A DNA stretch of 64,000 bases from Antilocapra americana (lineage: Eukaryota; Chordata; Mammalia; Artiodactyla; Antilocapridae). Below the pieces are notes generated by a model. The model ran no database searches. It worked only from the letters and a program-made list of their open reading frames with translations, and was not told the origin of the DNA. This document shows, one piece after another, positions 12,801-24,800 of this stretch (position 1 is the stretch's first letter; each line of letters opens with the position of its first letter). The stretch lies in assembly GCA_007570785.1 (NCBI GenBank), contig ML664157.1, forward strand, positions 5,479,424 through 5,543,423, read 5' to 3'. The position numbers were made by a program, and so were the translations under genes.

Positions 12801-15800
12801 TTTTCCTACCATGTCTATCATTAGAATAACATACTCCCAAAGGTCAACTGTGTTCCTTGGTGGCTCAGCGATAAAGAATCTGCCTTCCAATGCAGGAGAT
12901 GTGGGTTTGATCTCTGGATAGGGAAGATTCCCAGGAGAAGGAAATGGCAGCCCACTCCAGTATTCTTGCCTGGGAAATCCCATGGACAGAGGAGCTTGGT
13001 GGGCTATAGTCCATGGGGTCACAAAGAGTGGGACACAGCTTAGTGACTAAATAACAATAGCAACAACTAAACAACAGACAAGGTCAGTCTACTAGTGAGA
13101 AGGTATGCTCAGAGATGTACATCTCTTTCCCTCGTCTTTTCTACTCTGTGTTCCTCCCTGCCCTAGGTAGTCAATTTCATCATTTTCTGATTTATCTTTC
13201 CAATTTTTATTAAATTCTCCTTTCTTATTAAAAAAAAGGCATACCATATATGCTCTTTTTCACTTTGCTGTTGGTGTAATATAATGTTGAGAGAATGATG
13301 TTTTTCTTAAAGTACACTGTAATCGTGGTAAAAGTTAACTATTAGTCATATATATGTTGAGAGTGTGTTGAGTTGTGCATTGGTCTGTAATTGTGGGTAC
13401 ACATTGGAGTCACCTGAAGAGTTTAAAAACATTTTGATGCTTAAGAAATTACTGATGTCTGGATATCATTACTGAGATTGATTAATTGCTGTGATATGGA
13501 GCCTGATCATCCTTGATTCAGCAATTGTAAGATATTATCCTAAGAACATAATTGTACAGAGAACAGATGTGCACAAGTATTTATAAAGGTAACATTATTC
13601 ATAATGATATCAAAAAGGAAGACAGTTTTCTCAGTGTTATACTATGTCCTGTCTATTCAGTGGGATATATTATAGTGCGTTCCATAAAAGTGAGGAATAC
13701 GTATTATGATATAGAATCACTACTGTTACATAGCAAGTTCAAAAAAATGATTTCAAAACAGTGCTTAGAGCAAAGTTTCATTCTCCAACTGAAAACACAT
13801 ACTAGTGTTTTCTTTACTGAGCTTTCTCCTCCACTTCCCTTTTTTTTTTTTTTGCATATTTATTTCTTACATTCCTTTAAAAAATTTTTTTGTAACCAAG
13901 ATTCCACTTTATACTTTTAAGAAGTCAAAATACTGGAAAATTTCTAAGCCTTTTCCCTCCTACTTTTTCCATCTATTATTTTTTAAATGGAAGATTTCCT
14001 GTCTGCTTTCTGTTGTGAGCCATGAGATTAGTACAGTCTAATTGCCATCTTATTTTTAGGAATGGGTAGGAGAACATTGCTTAAAAGAACCTGAGAGATT
14101 ATGCACAGACAAAGAACTTATTCTGGACCCTGTGCTCTCAAATATGCAAGCACAGAAATTATTGCAGCTGATCTGTTATCCTCATGGCATTAAGGAATGT
14201 ACGGAGGGGGACAACCTCCAAAGACAGCACATTAAACGCATTCTTCAGGTGAGTGAAAATAGTCTAAAGACTGTGTTTTTTTCATTTTGACACGTTCTTT
14301 GTGTTTGTATTAGGAGTTACTGCTTCTCTCTCTTTGTCATTGCTAGCTAATTCTCAATTTTAATTAGTTCTGATATTTATTCTTCCAATTTTCCATTTTG
14401 TGTAACAGCCACACTTTATTGCTGGGTAAATACGCACACTGCAAATCGTATACAATGATTATGCATCTATAAATGCAGATATGTTAATTAGTATCAATAT
14501 TTATTGTGTTTACATGAGAAGCTTTGTAGAAGGACTGTCTTCATTATGTTATTCATAAAATATCAATATCACTTTGTAATGGAGTTGTTTAGATAGACTT
14601 TGGGAGAAGAAATGATTGTCTTATTGATTTCCAATGCCTAGCTGAGGAAGGCACATTATTTTAATGTTGCTGTTTTTTCTTTTGTCTCTATAATGAGCGT
14701 ATGTAATAGACTTGGAAGCCTTTTGTATCATATGAATCCCTTTCTTGTGTGTGATAATTCCTCTGTTTTTTTGAGAAAGAGAATACTGCAGGGAATTCTT
14801 ATACTTTAAGACATGTTTGGTATTCTTAACTTGCTAACTCCGTTTTCCCCAGAATCTTGAGCAGTGGACGCTGAGGCAGTCCTGGCTGGAGCTTCAGTTA
14901 ATGATCAAACAGTGCTTGAAGGACCCTGTGAGTATATTAATGAAGGCATGAACGTGTGCGACATTTTATGAAAAGCAACACAACTTTGATGCTTGTGGAT
15001 AAAGTAAAACACAGGCGTGCTTGTTTTCTCATGTCTGACTCCAGGGCTCTGGATCGGTGGCTGAAATGAACAACCTGCTAGACAATATTGCCAAGGCAAC
15101 AATAGAGGTATTCCAGCAGTCGGCTGACCTCAACAATAACTCTTCTAATGCTGGTATGGGCCTCTTCAACCCAAACGGGATTGGAAGTACTGGTACAAGT
15201 AGCACAAGACAGAATGGAATAAAGACATTTCTAAGGTATTTTTTTTTTTCCTGTGGTTTTACGAAGATATCATTCATTTTTCACATGTAGCTGCACATTT
15301 TAGTTGGATAATGCAGACTTTTTCTCATAAAGCTACAGGAATGTGAGAAACATAATTACTTGTAAGTGTCCATTATCATATTTAGTATGGTAAAGGGTCA
15401 TGCCGCTGGGCTGCACGGTAGCTGAGCATTCTGCCTATGCGGTTGAGCAGGCCCAGACTCCTTGGAATCACAGATGACGTTCCAGAGGGTTGAATGTCTT
15501 TCATGTGCCCTGAGGCTGACCTATTCCATGGTATTCCTAATATAGGAAACATTCTTTCTACCATCTGTTTTAATTGGTAGTTTTGCTCAAATGATAATTA
15601 CAAAAGGCAGATAGACTTGTATTTCATCATTTTGATGTAAAGTGTAACTGGTGACTTTTGAAACTTTAGAAATTGTTTATTTATATGCTTAAATGTAATC
15701 AGAACATTTCATATTTTAACTATGACAGAAAGGCATATTGCTTGTTAGACAAAAGGACTGTTAGTGTTCAGAAAGCTAGAATCAGAAGAACACTTTTACA

Positions 15801-18800
15801 GACTAAAAAAAAAGTTGAGCTATAGTATCCTCGCAGAATCCCATCTTTTAGTGCTTTCCATAAGCACGAAGAGTGTGTGCAAATGTCTAGTATTTGGTGA
15901 GAGGAAACAGAGTATAGAAGTAAAAGGCAAATGTTAGAATAACCCATGTGTCCTGTGGATGTAAGTTTTGCTTTGGAGTTTTCATCAGAACTGTGAGAGC
16001 AGAGTGAAAAGATGCCTCCTTGGGTATAACACCTGTTTCCAATTTTAGTTCCTCTGAACGCAGGGGTGTGTGGCTGGTGGCCCCCCTAATTGCCAGGCTG
16101 CCGACTTCTGTGCAGGGAAGAGTGTTGAAAGCGGCTGGGGAGGAGCTGGAGAAAGGACAGCACTTGGGTTCTTCTTCCAAAAAGGAAAGAGACAGACAAA
16201 AGCAGAAAAGGTATGGCTGGGAATTGTGTTTCTATGTGAGAGGTTAAAGAATGGTTGAGAAAATTCGATGTCCTACACATGTACATGCTCATTGTACTCT
16301 GTTGTTGGTGGGTATTAATAGTTGCTAAGTCATGTCTGACTCTTTGTGACCCCATGGACTAGAGCTTGCCAGGCTCCTCTGTCCTCCACTGTCTCCTGGA
16401 GTTTGCTCAAATTCATGTCCATTGAGTCTGTGATGCTATCTAACCATCTCATCCTCTGACACCCCCTACTTGTCTTGCCTTCGATCTTTCCTAGCATCAG
16501 GGTCTTTTCCAACGGGTCGACTCTTTGCATCAGGTGGCTGAAGTATTGGAGCTTCAGCATCAGTCCTTCCAATCAACGTTCAGAGTTGATTTCCTTTAGG
16601 ATTGACTGGTGTGATCTCCTTGCAGTTCAGGGGACTCTCAGGAGTCTTCTCCGGCACCACAATTTGAAGGCATCAATTCTTCTGCCCTCAGCCTTCTTAT
16701 GATCCAATTCTCACATCCGTACATGACCACTGGAAAGAACACAGCTTTGCCTATACACCTTTGTCTGCAAAGTGATGTCTCTGGTTTTTAATACCCTGTC
16801 TAGGTTTGTTATAGTCATTGTACTCAGAGTCCACTGAATTTTTGTCTTTGTATGGAATCTAAAATAATCTGATAGGCCAGGGTCTGTTACCTAAAGTTTC
16901 CAGAATATAGTGTGTAATACACTAGCATTCAAGCCTGCCTGTGTGGTCTAATCACTGCTGCACTATTAAAAATACTGACTTCTCAGCTCCACTTCAGACC
17001 TGCTGAATCAGATATGTATATCCACAGTCCCTGTATTCAACAGTTGTTTGGGTTTTTTTCTTGTTATTTAGGTACTTATGCTTAGATTTCATGGAATAAT
17101 TCATACTTCTGTCATGCTGCACCCTGAAATAAATTACTAATATTTTTAACATTTAGGGCTCTTGTTCTACCCTATATATTAGGCTAGATCCTAATATATA
17201 GGATCCTCCAAGTTGAATGTTTTTAAGTTTTATGGCCTGGAAAAGGTTTAAGTAATTACATTAGAAAAATGATTATGTTACTGAAAAAGAATATAAACAC
17301 ATTCTAAAGTAAAAAACCATGATGAATTTAGCACCTCAGAGGTAAAAGGAAATTCCTAACACTGAAAGATACAAATTCTGAGCATTCTGAACATTTTGGG
17401 TTTCTTATGCCCTAATCAGTAATGATTTCTAATGCCCTAATCGGTAGCTGCCATTTACTAGGCCCTTATGAAATGTCAGCCTCAAAATAGAGTTCATTAC
17501 ATACATACGTGAAGTTTTAAAATGTCCCAGCAGTCATACTGAGGTGCTTTCATTATGCCCTTTTTACAGAAGAAGAAACTTAGGCGCTAGAAAGTTAAGT
17601 AAATTTCTCAAGGACACTTAGCTAAGGAGGTCTGAAGCTGAAGCCCCAGGTGGTCTGGCCTCTGGGTCTGTGCTCTTAACTAAAGTACAGTTTGGTACTG
17701 GCCTAGATTTGCACATATGTTGCTTGGCATCTGGTTGCTTCATCCCCTTTGCCAGTATTTATTCACCAGCCAGATAACTCAATTTTAATTCTCAAAGTTG
17801 ATTGGCTAATGAGGGCATGTACATTGCCTCACTTCCCACAGGAATCCTAGATGCTATTGCAGAGATTGAAGATGGCTCTTCCTAAGTGAGTCTCTCTAAG
17901 CTCTGCTAGTGTAAAATGAAGCAGATTGAAATATTTTGACCTTGATCTCATTTTAAGAAGTCTTTCTTTGCAGTGTAGCAAAATTGGTTTATCAATATGT
18001 CAGCTGTTTCTGATCATGTAAGAAATAAGACTAAAATGTCAATTTAAAATACATTTTAAAAATCAAATATCTTAAAACTCTTTTACAAGTCAAGCCTGTG
18101 GGATGTAGTGGAGCTGTGCACTAGATGACTGGCAGGCAGAATGGTTTTGGAGGCCTCAGACCTCGGTGCTCATCTCAGTTCTACTCATGCCCGTCTAATT
18201 GGTCTTGAGAAATGTGCTGAAAAACAACATAAGCACAACAATCCTAATAGGCCCGTTTCCTGGACCCTAAAATACGAATGGTGGCTCAGTGGTAAAGAAT
18301 CTGCCGGCAATACAGGAGACAGGTTCGCTTCCTGGGTTGAGAAGATGCCCTGAAAAAGGAAATGGCAACCCATTCCAGTATTCTTGCCTGGAAAATCTCA
18401 TGGGCAGAGGAGCCCAGTGGGCTAACGTAGATGGGATTGCAAAGAATCAGACGTGACTTTAGTGACTAAACAACAGCAAAATACAAATGCTGTGTGAGAG
18501 AAGTTTAAAAGTGTTTCTTTTTGTTCTGTGTATGCAGTGATATTCCTCCTGCTCTGTATCTTTAAGTTCAGTTTACTGATACAAACCATGCATTCTCTTC
18601 TTCCTTCCCCCCACCCCCGCCAGATGCAGCATGAATTTGTGCTCGTTTGCAGATGCCTTCAAGGGCAAGAGAACATATTAAATTATTTAGAAGCATTACA
18701 GGGGTTTTAAACCTTATTAATTAGAGATATGATTTAACTTTTCAAGTAGTCTTGGCTATTTACCACTTCCTTCCCTTTTCTAATAGTAAAATAAATAAGA

Positions 18801-21800
18801 GCCAGTAACCCGAGGGCAGGAAATCAGTGTTGCACAGGAAGTAATCTGTTCTTTCTAACTAGATCTGCTGTTATTACTTCCTTTATAGTATGTCTCTTTT
18901 GAGTCAACAACCATTCCTCTCACTGGTCCTTACCTGCCTTAAGGGACAAGATGAACAACGAGAAGGCCTCCTAACATCTCTGCAGAATCAAGTTAACCAG
19001 GTAAAGTACAGTAGAATATTGAGCTAGGCAAGTACTTTCCTAATGGCATTCATTTGTTTTCCTTTCAATCACTGAGCTTAAACTAATAAGGGCAAAGCAT
19101 GTTTTGATTAGCTGTAGGAAAGCACCACCCGTGTCCTGTTCTACCTGGCATTCTGGCCACCGTGAGGTTAGCGACAGTATGAGATGAATTAGGCACTGGA
19201 CGGAGGTCTACAAAAGTCTCATTTTGCAGATTGCACATAACTTTGTCATGTCTGCTCCTCTCCTGACTCTGTCTCTCAGGAGAGGTCCTGGAGCAGTCTG
19301 TGTTGCGGGGCACATGTCAGTAACAGAGAGAGCCTGCCCTCTCCCCAGGCCTTCTGCTGGGCTTCCACATGGCAGGGGAGGTCTCAGCTTGAGCTCTGTA
19401 GGTTCAAAAGCTCCGTTTTACTGCCAGACACAGAGTGATGCTGGGCTAGGGCACAAGATGTGTGCGTGCTTGCACATGCTGTATCACTTTAGTTGTGCCC
19501 GACTCTTTGCAACGCTGTGAACTGTAACCCATCAGGCTCTTCTGTCCATGGGATTCTCCAGGCAAGAATACTGGAGTGGGTTGCCTTGTCCTCCTCCAGG
19601 GGCCTTGCCAACCCAGCGATTGAACCTGCATCTCGTAAATCTCAGACATTGGCAGGTAGGTTCTATACCACAAGCACCACCTGCGAAGTCCCAGGGCACA
19701 AAATACTCATTGCTTAATCAGAAGACATTTTTAGTTCATTTACAAATACTTTGGACTTTGCCTTTCCACCAGCTGTAATTCTCCTGGTCACTATTTGAAA
19801 CACTTATGTTCTGTGTGCCATAAGGAAACTGAGTGATCAAATTGGAATTTGAAAGTACAGAATGGAGAAGAGTGGGTGGTTGGTTCTGTGGGATGTTTTA
19901 TCCTACAGTAGTGCCTAATGGAGGCTTCCCGCAGGGCTGTTGATTCTAGACACTGTGTCTTCTTTAATGGTACTGGATGAACCTGAACAAGACACTTATT
20001 CAATTCTCTAATCATCTGCTACCTTTTGGATATGTGAGATTTATCTCTGCACAACACCCAGAGTGATCCTTTTAAAGTGTAAACCACATGTTTTTCTGGT
20101 GCCCAAAATGTTGCAGTATTTCTTATTGTGTGTATGTGTGTGTTTGTGCATGGGCTCGATTGTGTACGACTCTTTGCAACCGCATGGACTCCTGCCAGGC
20201 TCCTCTGTTCATGGGATTCTCCAGGCCTGAATACTGGAGTGGGTAGCCATGTCCTCCTCCAGGGGATCTTCCCCAACCCAGGAATCAAACCCATGTCTCT
20301 TTCATCCCCTGCATCGGCAGGCACATTCTTTACCAGTAGCGCCACCTGGGAAACCCCTGTTTCTTACTATACCTGGGGTAAAACTTCCCCGTAGAGGCTG
20401 ATGTGACCCTCCATGGTTTGTCACTGGCTCCCACCTCTATCTTGTTCCTTGCCTGACATGGCCGTACTCACTCCATTCTGTATGCAGTGACCATGTTGCC
20501 ATTCCTTCATCTTGCCAAGCATCATCTTGTTGCAGTCGTTCTTCCCTTCCCTGGAAGTTATTGACATTGCCAGCTCCCTCAGTTCTGCAGGTCTCTGCTC
20601 AGCTCTCACCTCCTTAGTCCTCTCTCATCCCTTAGTCCCACCCCCATCACTCTCTAAAAGGAGGACCACAGTCATTCTCTGTCCCCTTGTTGTGATTCTT
20701 ACCACTTACTGTACTTATTTTGATTAGTCCTACTACCAGAATGTCAGCTCTATGACAACTTGTGGGCTTTTTTAAACTACCTTGCACCCTTCACCTGCCT
20801 TGGGGGAGATTCATCTGTATCTTTTGATGAGATTTGAGAAGTGTTCCACATTTACCATGTGGCATACTCACAGGTCATCTGTTGGACTCAGTTACTTCTG
20901 CATATGACTCATTTCAGCTCTTTTGAGATGATTCTCAGTAGATGCCCTACTTCAGAGCACTTGCTTTTTTTTTTTTTTTTTGCTTGTACATCTGATTTGG
21001 GAATTTCCCACTTGTGGTTTGCCTTCCCTAAGTAACCTGTCCCTTCCCCAACATTTGTCTGAATAAGTGAGGAAGCATTTATTTAATAAATTGGTATGCA
21101 ACTCGGCTGATTTCCAGGATGTCACATTTTTCAAAGTTGGTCACATTACCTTTATCAAGGAAGACAAGTTTATTGACTAGCAAGCCTCCCCTTCAATGAA
21201 ATGACAGAATAATGTGTTTGCTAGGATTCACAGCCTGTCCCTAGAAATATGAGAGAAGACTGATATAAAATGTAATTCTATTTCTCTTTATCTTTACGGT
21301 GGTGGTGGTGGTGTAGTCACTAAGTCATGTCTGACTCTTTTGCAACCCCATGGACTGTAGCCCACCAGGCTCTTCTGTCCGTGGGATTTTCCAGGCAAAA
21401 ATACTGGAAATAGTGGGTTGCCATTTCCTTCTCCAGGGTATCTTCACTACCCATGGATCGAACCCACATCTCCTTCATTGGCAGGCAGATTCTTTATTGC
21501 TGAGCCACCTGGGAAGCCCCTTTATCTTTACAAGACCAATGTAATGATGTATTTTTAAGATATTCTTTATTTTTGTTAATGCTTGATGATCCTCTAAAGC
21601 ATTTCCTAAAACTTATCAATAGTGTATGTAATTACATAAGATTTTTCTTAACAGGGTATGTAATTAGATAACAAACAAAAAATAGCTATATTCCTGTCTG
21701 TGTGGAGGAAGGGGAGGAAAGCAAAATTTTATTCCCCATGCTTTTTAAAAAATTTATTAAACTAAGAAATTGTCTTCATCACTAAAAAACTCAGTTTAAC

Positions 21801-24800
21801 ATTAAATATGAGAAAAATCAAATTTAACAGGGAAAACAAGTATTGGGGTTTGTGTTCATTTATTTTCTGGTTTAGATTTTAAGTAACTGGAGAGAAGAAC
21901 GATACCAGGATGACATCAAAGCACGACAGATGATGCACGAAGCATTGCAACTCCGCCTCAATTTGGTAAGAGACCCTTCCAGCATCTTTCCTCCATTAAA
22001 TTTATCTCCATGTGAGAATAACTCCAGCTTTCCATTCCTGCTGTGGTCACAGTCTCCGTTACAACGTGAAGGCCACTGTTGGCTCTCTTTACTACTTCCT
22101 TGACTCTTGGACACTGTCCTTCCTGTCTGGTCTGGCTTCTAGACAACAGTAGATATTTCTGGTATCGTCTTGTCTTCTGCATCCCACCCCCAGTGTCTCT
22201 TTCTCTCTTTTCCGTTTGTGCCAAGAGTAGGTGTTAGGGAAGTACTAACTTGAGGTGAGCGTTAGCTTTTACTCTACTTGCTTAAAAACTGTATTAAAAT
22301 GTCCTTTAAGTCAAAAGGTTATCAAACTTTGCATCAAATTGATCATAAAGGGAAATCCCATAAGCAGGTTTTATAGCAATTAACATTTCCTTCTCCAGTG
22401 GATTCTTTTGACTCTTCCTTTTCACAATGCACAAGACCAGATAAAAGCTACTCTGAAAGATGGCTTGCCTGATGCTTGATATTAATTCCTGCTCGTGAAT
22501 GAGCAGTCCTAAGGGCCAGGCCTTCCACTTATCATTACTTCTGTGTTACTGGCTCTTTCCAGGTGTTATTCTGACAACAGGCTTATATTCAGTAGTAACT
22601 GACAACACAAAGTTTGTAGATACTGAGTCACGTAGTTTACATCTATTCAGATTTAATTGGATGAAAATTACATAATGAAACTGAATATCAGGAAATTTAG
22701 GAACAACAGAGAGCTAATTTTACTAGTGTATAATTCATGCTGATGATGTGTCTATACTCCATACCTCCTCCTTTTTTTGTTTCTGAATGACCATTTCCTG
22801 TGCTAATGCAACCAAAAAGACTGGCAAATACATAGCTAGTTGACAGAGAAGACGGGATAATCCTAGAGCAACTTTTAAGTTTTTAAACCACTCAGAACGT
22901 GGTTGTGTAAAGTGATGGTAGTGATCTTTGTACCACTATGCTGATTCTTTCCATTGTATTTTTTTATGTTCTAGGTTGGAGGAATGTTTGACACAGTGCA
23001 GAGGAGCACCCAGTGGACAACAGACTGGGCGCTTCTCCTCCTTCAGATCATTACTTCTGGAACCGTTGACATGCACACGAACAAGTAGGTTCTTATCATT
23101 TCACATTGGCTTTGCTTCATATATGTATGGTGGAGGCTTTCATATTCTGGCCACAGATTCTTCCACATCATAGACTCTTAGCTTACCATTAACAGTTCTA
23201 GGCCTTAAGTAAAAATGCTCAGTTAGTTAATACTATCTTGGTTTTGCTTTAAGGTGCAAATCTTTTCTTTCTCCTCCTAGTGAATTATTCACAACAGTTC
23301 TTGACATGCTGGGTGTTTTAATCAATGGAACATTGGCCTCTGACCTGTCGAATGCATCCCCAGGGGGATCTGAAGAGAACAAACGCGCGTACATGAACTT
23401 AGTCAAGAAACTGAAAGTAAGTTTGTGGCCTGCTTAGGAGTTCACGTGGTTTCTGGATTTGTTATTTAGCGCACGTTATTTTATTACTCCTTAAATCAGG
23501 CATTATTTTTTTGCATTCAACTTAATATCAGATGATTATTTTGTTGCTTGTTTTAGCTCAGCTTCTCAGTACCCCAAAGTTAGAAGTATATATATAGCTT
23601 GAAGATTTTTCTTAAAATAATTATACTCATAAAACCTATGTAATTTTTTAAGGGACTGTAGAAGTCTATTATCAAATATGTAACCAAAATGCCAACATTA
23701 GATTTAGGATAAATTTCATCTTCCACTGGCAAAGTGCAATTGAATATAAAACATTTGCATTGCTATTTCTAAATTCAACTCATTTGCCTAGCCACTAACA
23801 CAGTTTTTGAAATAAACTATAAACGAACAGTGCAGGAAAAAAAATTAATATATCCGATGACCTTACTAATAAAACAACCAGTGGTTACCTTGTGGCCTGA
23901 CTGTGGATTGGAGAATGTGTTCCGTGCCGCCGCTCCTGTCTTCGGGTTGCAAATACTACTCTGGGTTTTTGTCATTTCAGCACTGTGATGTTTGTTGTGT
24001 AACGAGGGTGCCTTCATGTGTGTTCTATTTTCTACTTAAATAGAAGAAATGAAACATATGCATCACCGTCAAAGAGAGCTGCCCCCTAGACCCTGTTGGA
24101 GGTTAAAGAACATTCCAGCTATAAAAAGGAAATGTTTCATAGGAGAACTTCCTCCTTGTAAACATTTGCCTTTGTTATAATTTCTGTCTCACTTCTGTCT
24201 CTCTCACTGTCTCTCTTTTTTAGAAAGAGCTGGGGGACAAGCGGTCAGAAAGTATTGACAAAGTTCGCCAGCTGTTGCCTTTACCGAAACAGACGTGTGA
24301 CATCATTACCTGTGAACCTATGGGCTCCTTGATTGACACAAAGGGAAACAAAATTGCTGGATTCGATTCTATAGATAAAAAACAGGCAAGAGTAAATGTT
24401 TGTTTCTTATGTATATAAATACATGCACTTATACTTTCTTGTCTTCCTATAGGGCATATGAAACATCTTAATTTTATTGTTTCTTGATTTTTTCAAACAT
24501 AGCCTTGCCATTTAAATGCAGTGGTCTTTAGCATTATCATACAGATAATGATGTTGAAGATCTTCATTTAAATGTTTTCCTGAATTTAAATGTACTTTTG
24601 AAGCCCATCAAGGGAAAAGTAAGTAAAACCTTGTTACAAAAAGAAAGAGGAATATGTTTAGTAGATGAAAAAATTTGTATTGATAAAAGTCTCCATATAG
24701 TTTAAAATTTTAAATTTAAAGCTGTTTAAAAATTTTTAAGTGCTAGCATTTTATTTTCTTTATCAGCTGAACAACATTTAATGAATACTTGATCTATATA

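Larger units (their letters stand above)
11227..14059 (+). other. Intron w6
   Basis: 2.8 kb, mostly old repeat: antisense L1M (about 11350-12320), Bov-tA (12851-13079) and a sense L1M fragment (about 13500-13770). A 122-codon frame at 13552-13920 overlaps that L1M fragment and is not a gene. Confidence 0.8.
16211..18888 (+). other. Intron w10
   Basis: 2.7 kb. Holds an antisense BovB 3' end (16300-16814), a 13-bp-arm perfect inverted repeat (17171-17202), an antisense MIR-like stretch (17440-17695), a sense MIR-like stretch (about 18105-18280) and a Bov-tA (18281-18477) inserted at its end. Confidence 0.8.
19001..21875 (+). other. Intron w11
   Basis: 2.9 kb. Three antisense Bov-tA copies (19458-19692, 20126-20359, 21298-21519) and an old L2 (20040-20780) that is split by the second. 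19010-19440 is GC-richer unique sequence with no recognised gene. Confidence 0.8.

Noticed and set aside
13552..13920. 122-codon frame
   Set aside because: Overlaps an old L1M fragment and runs into a T-rich tract; no family match.
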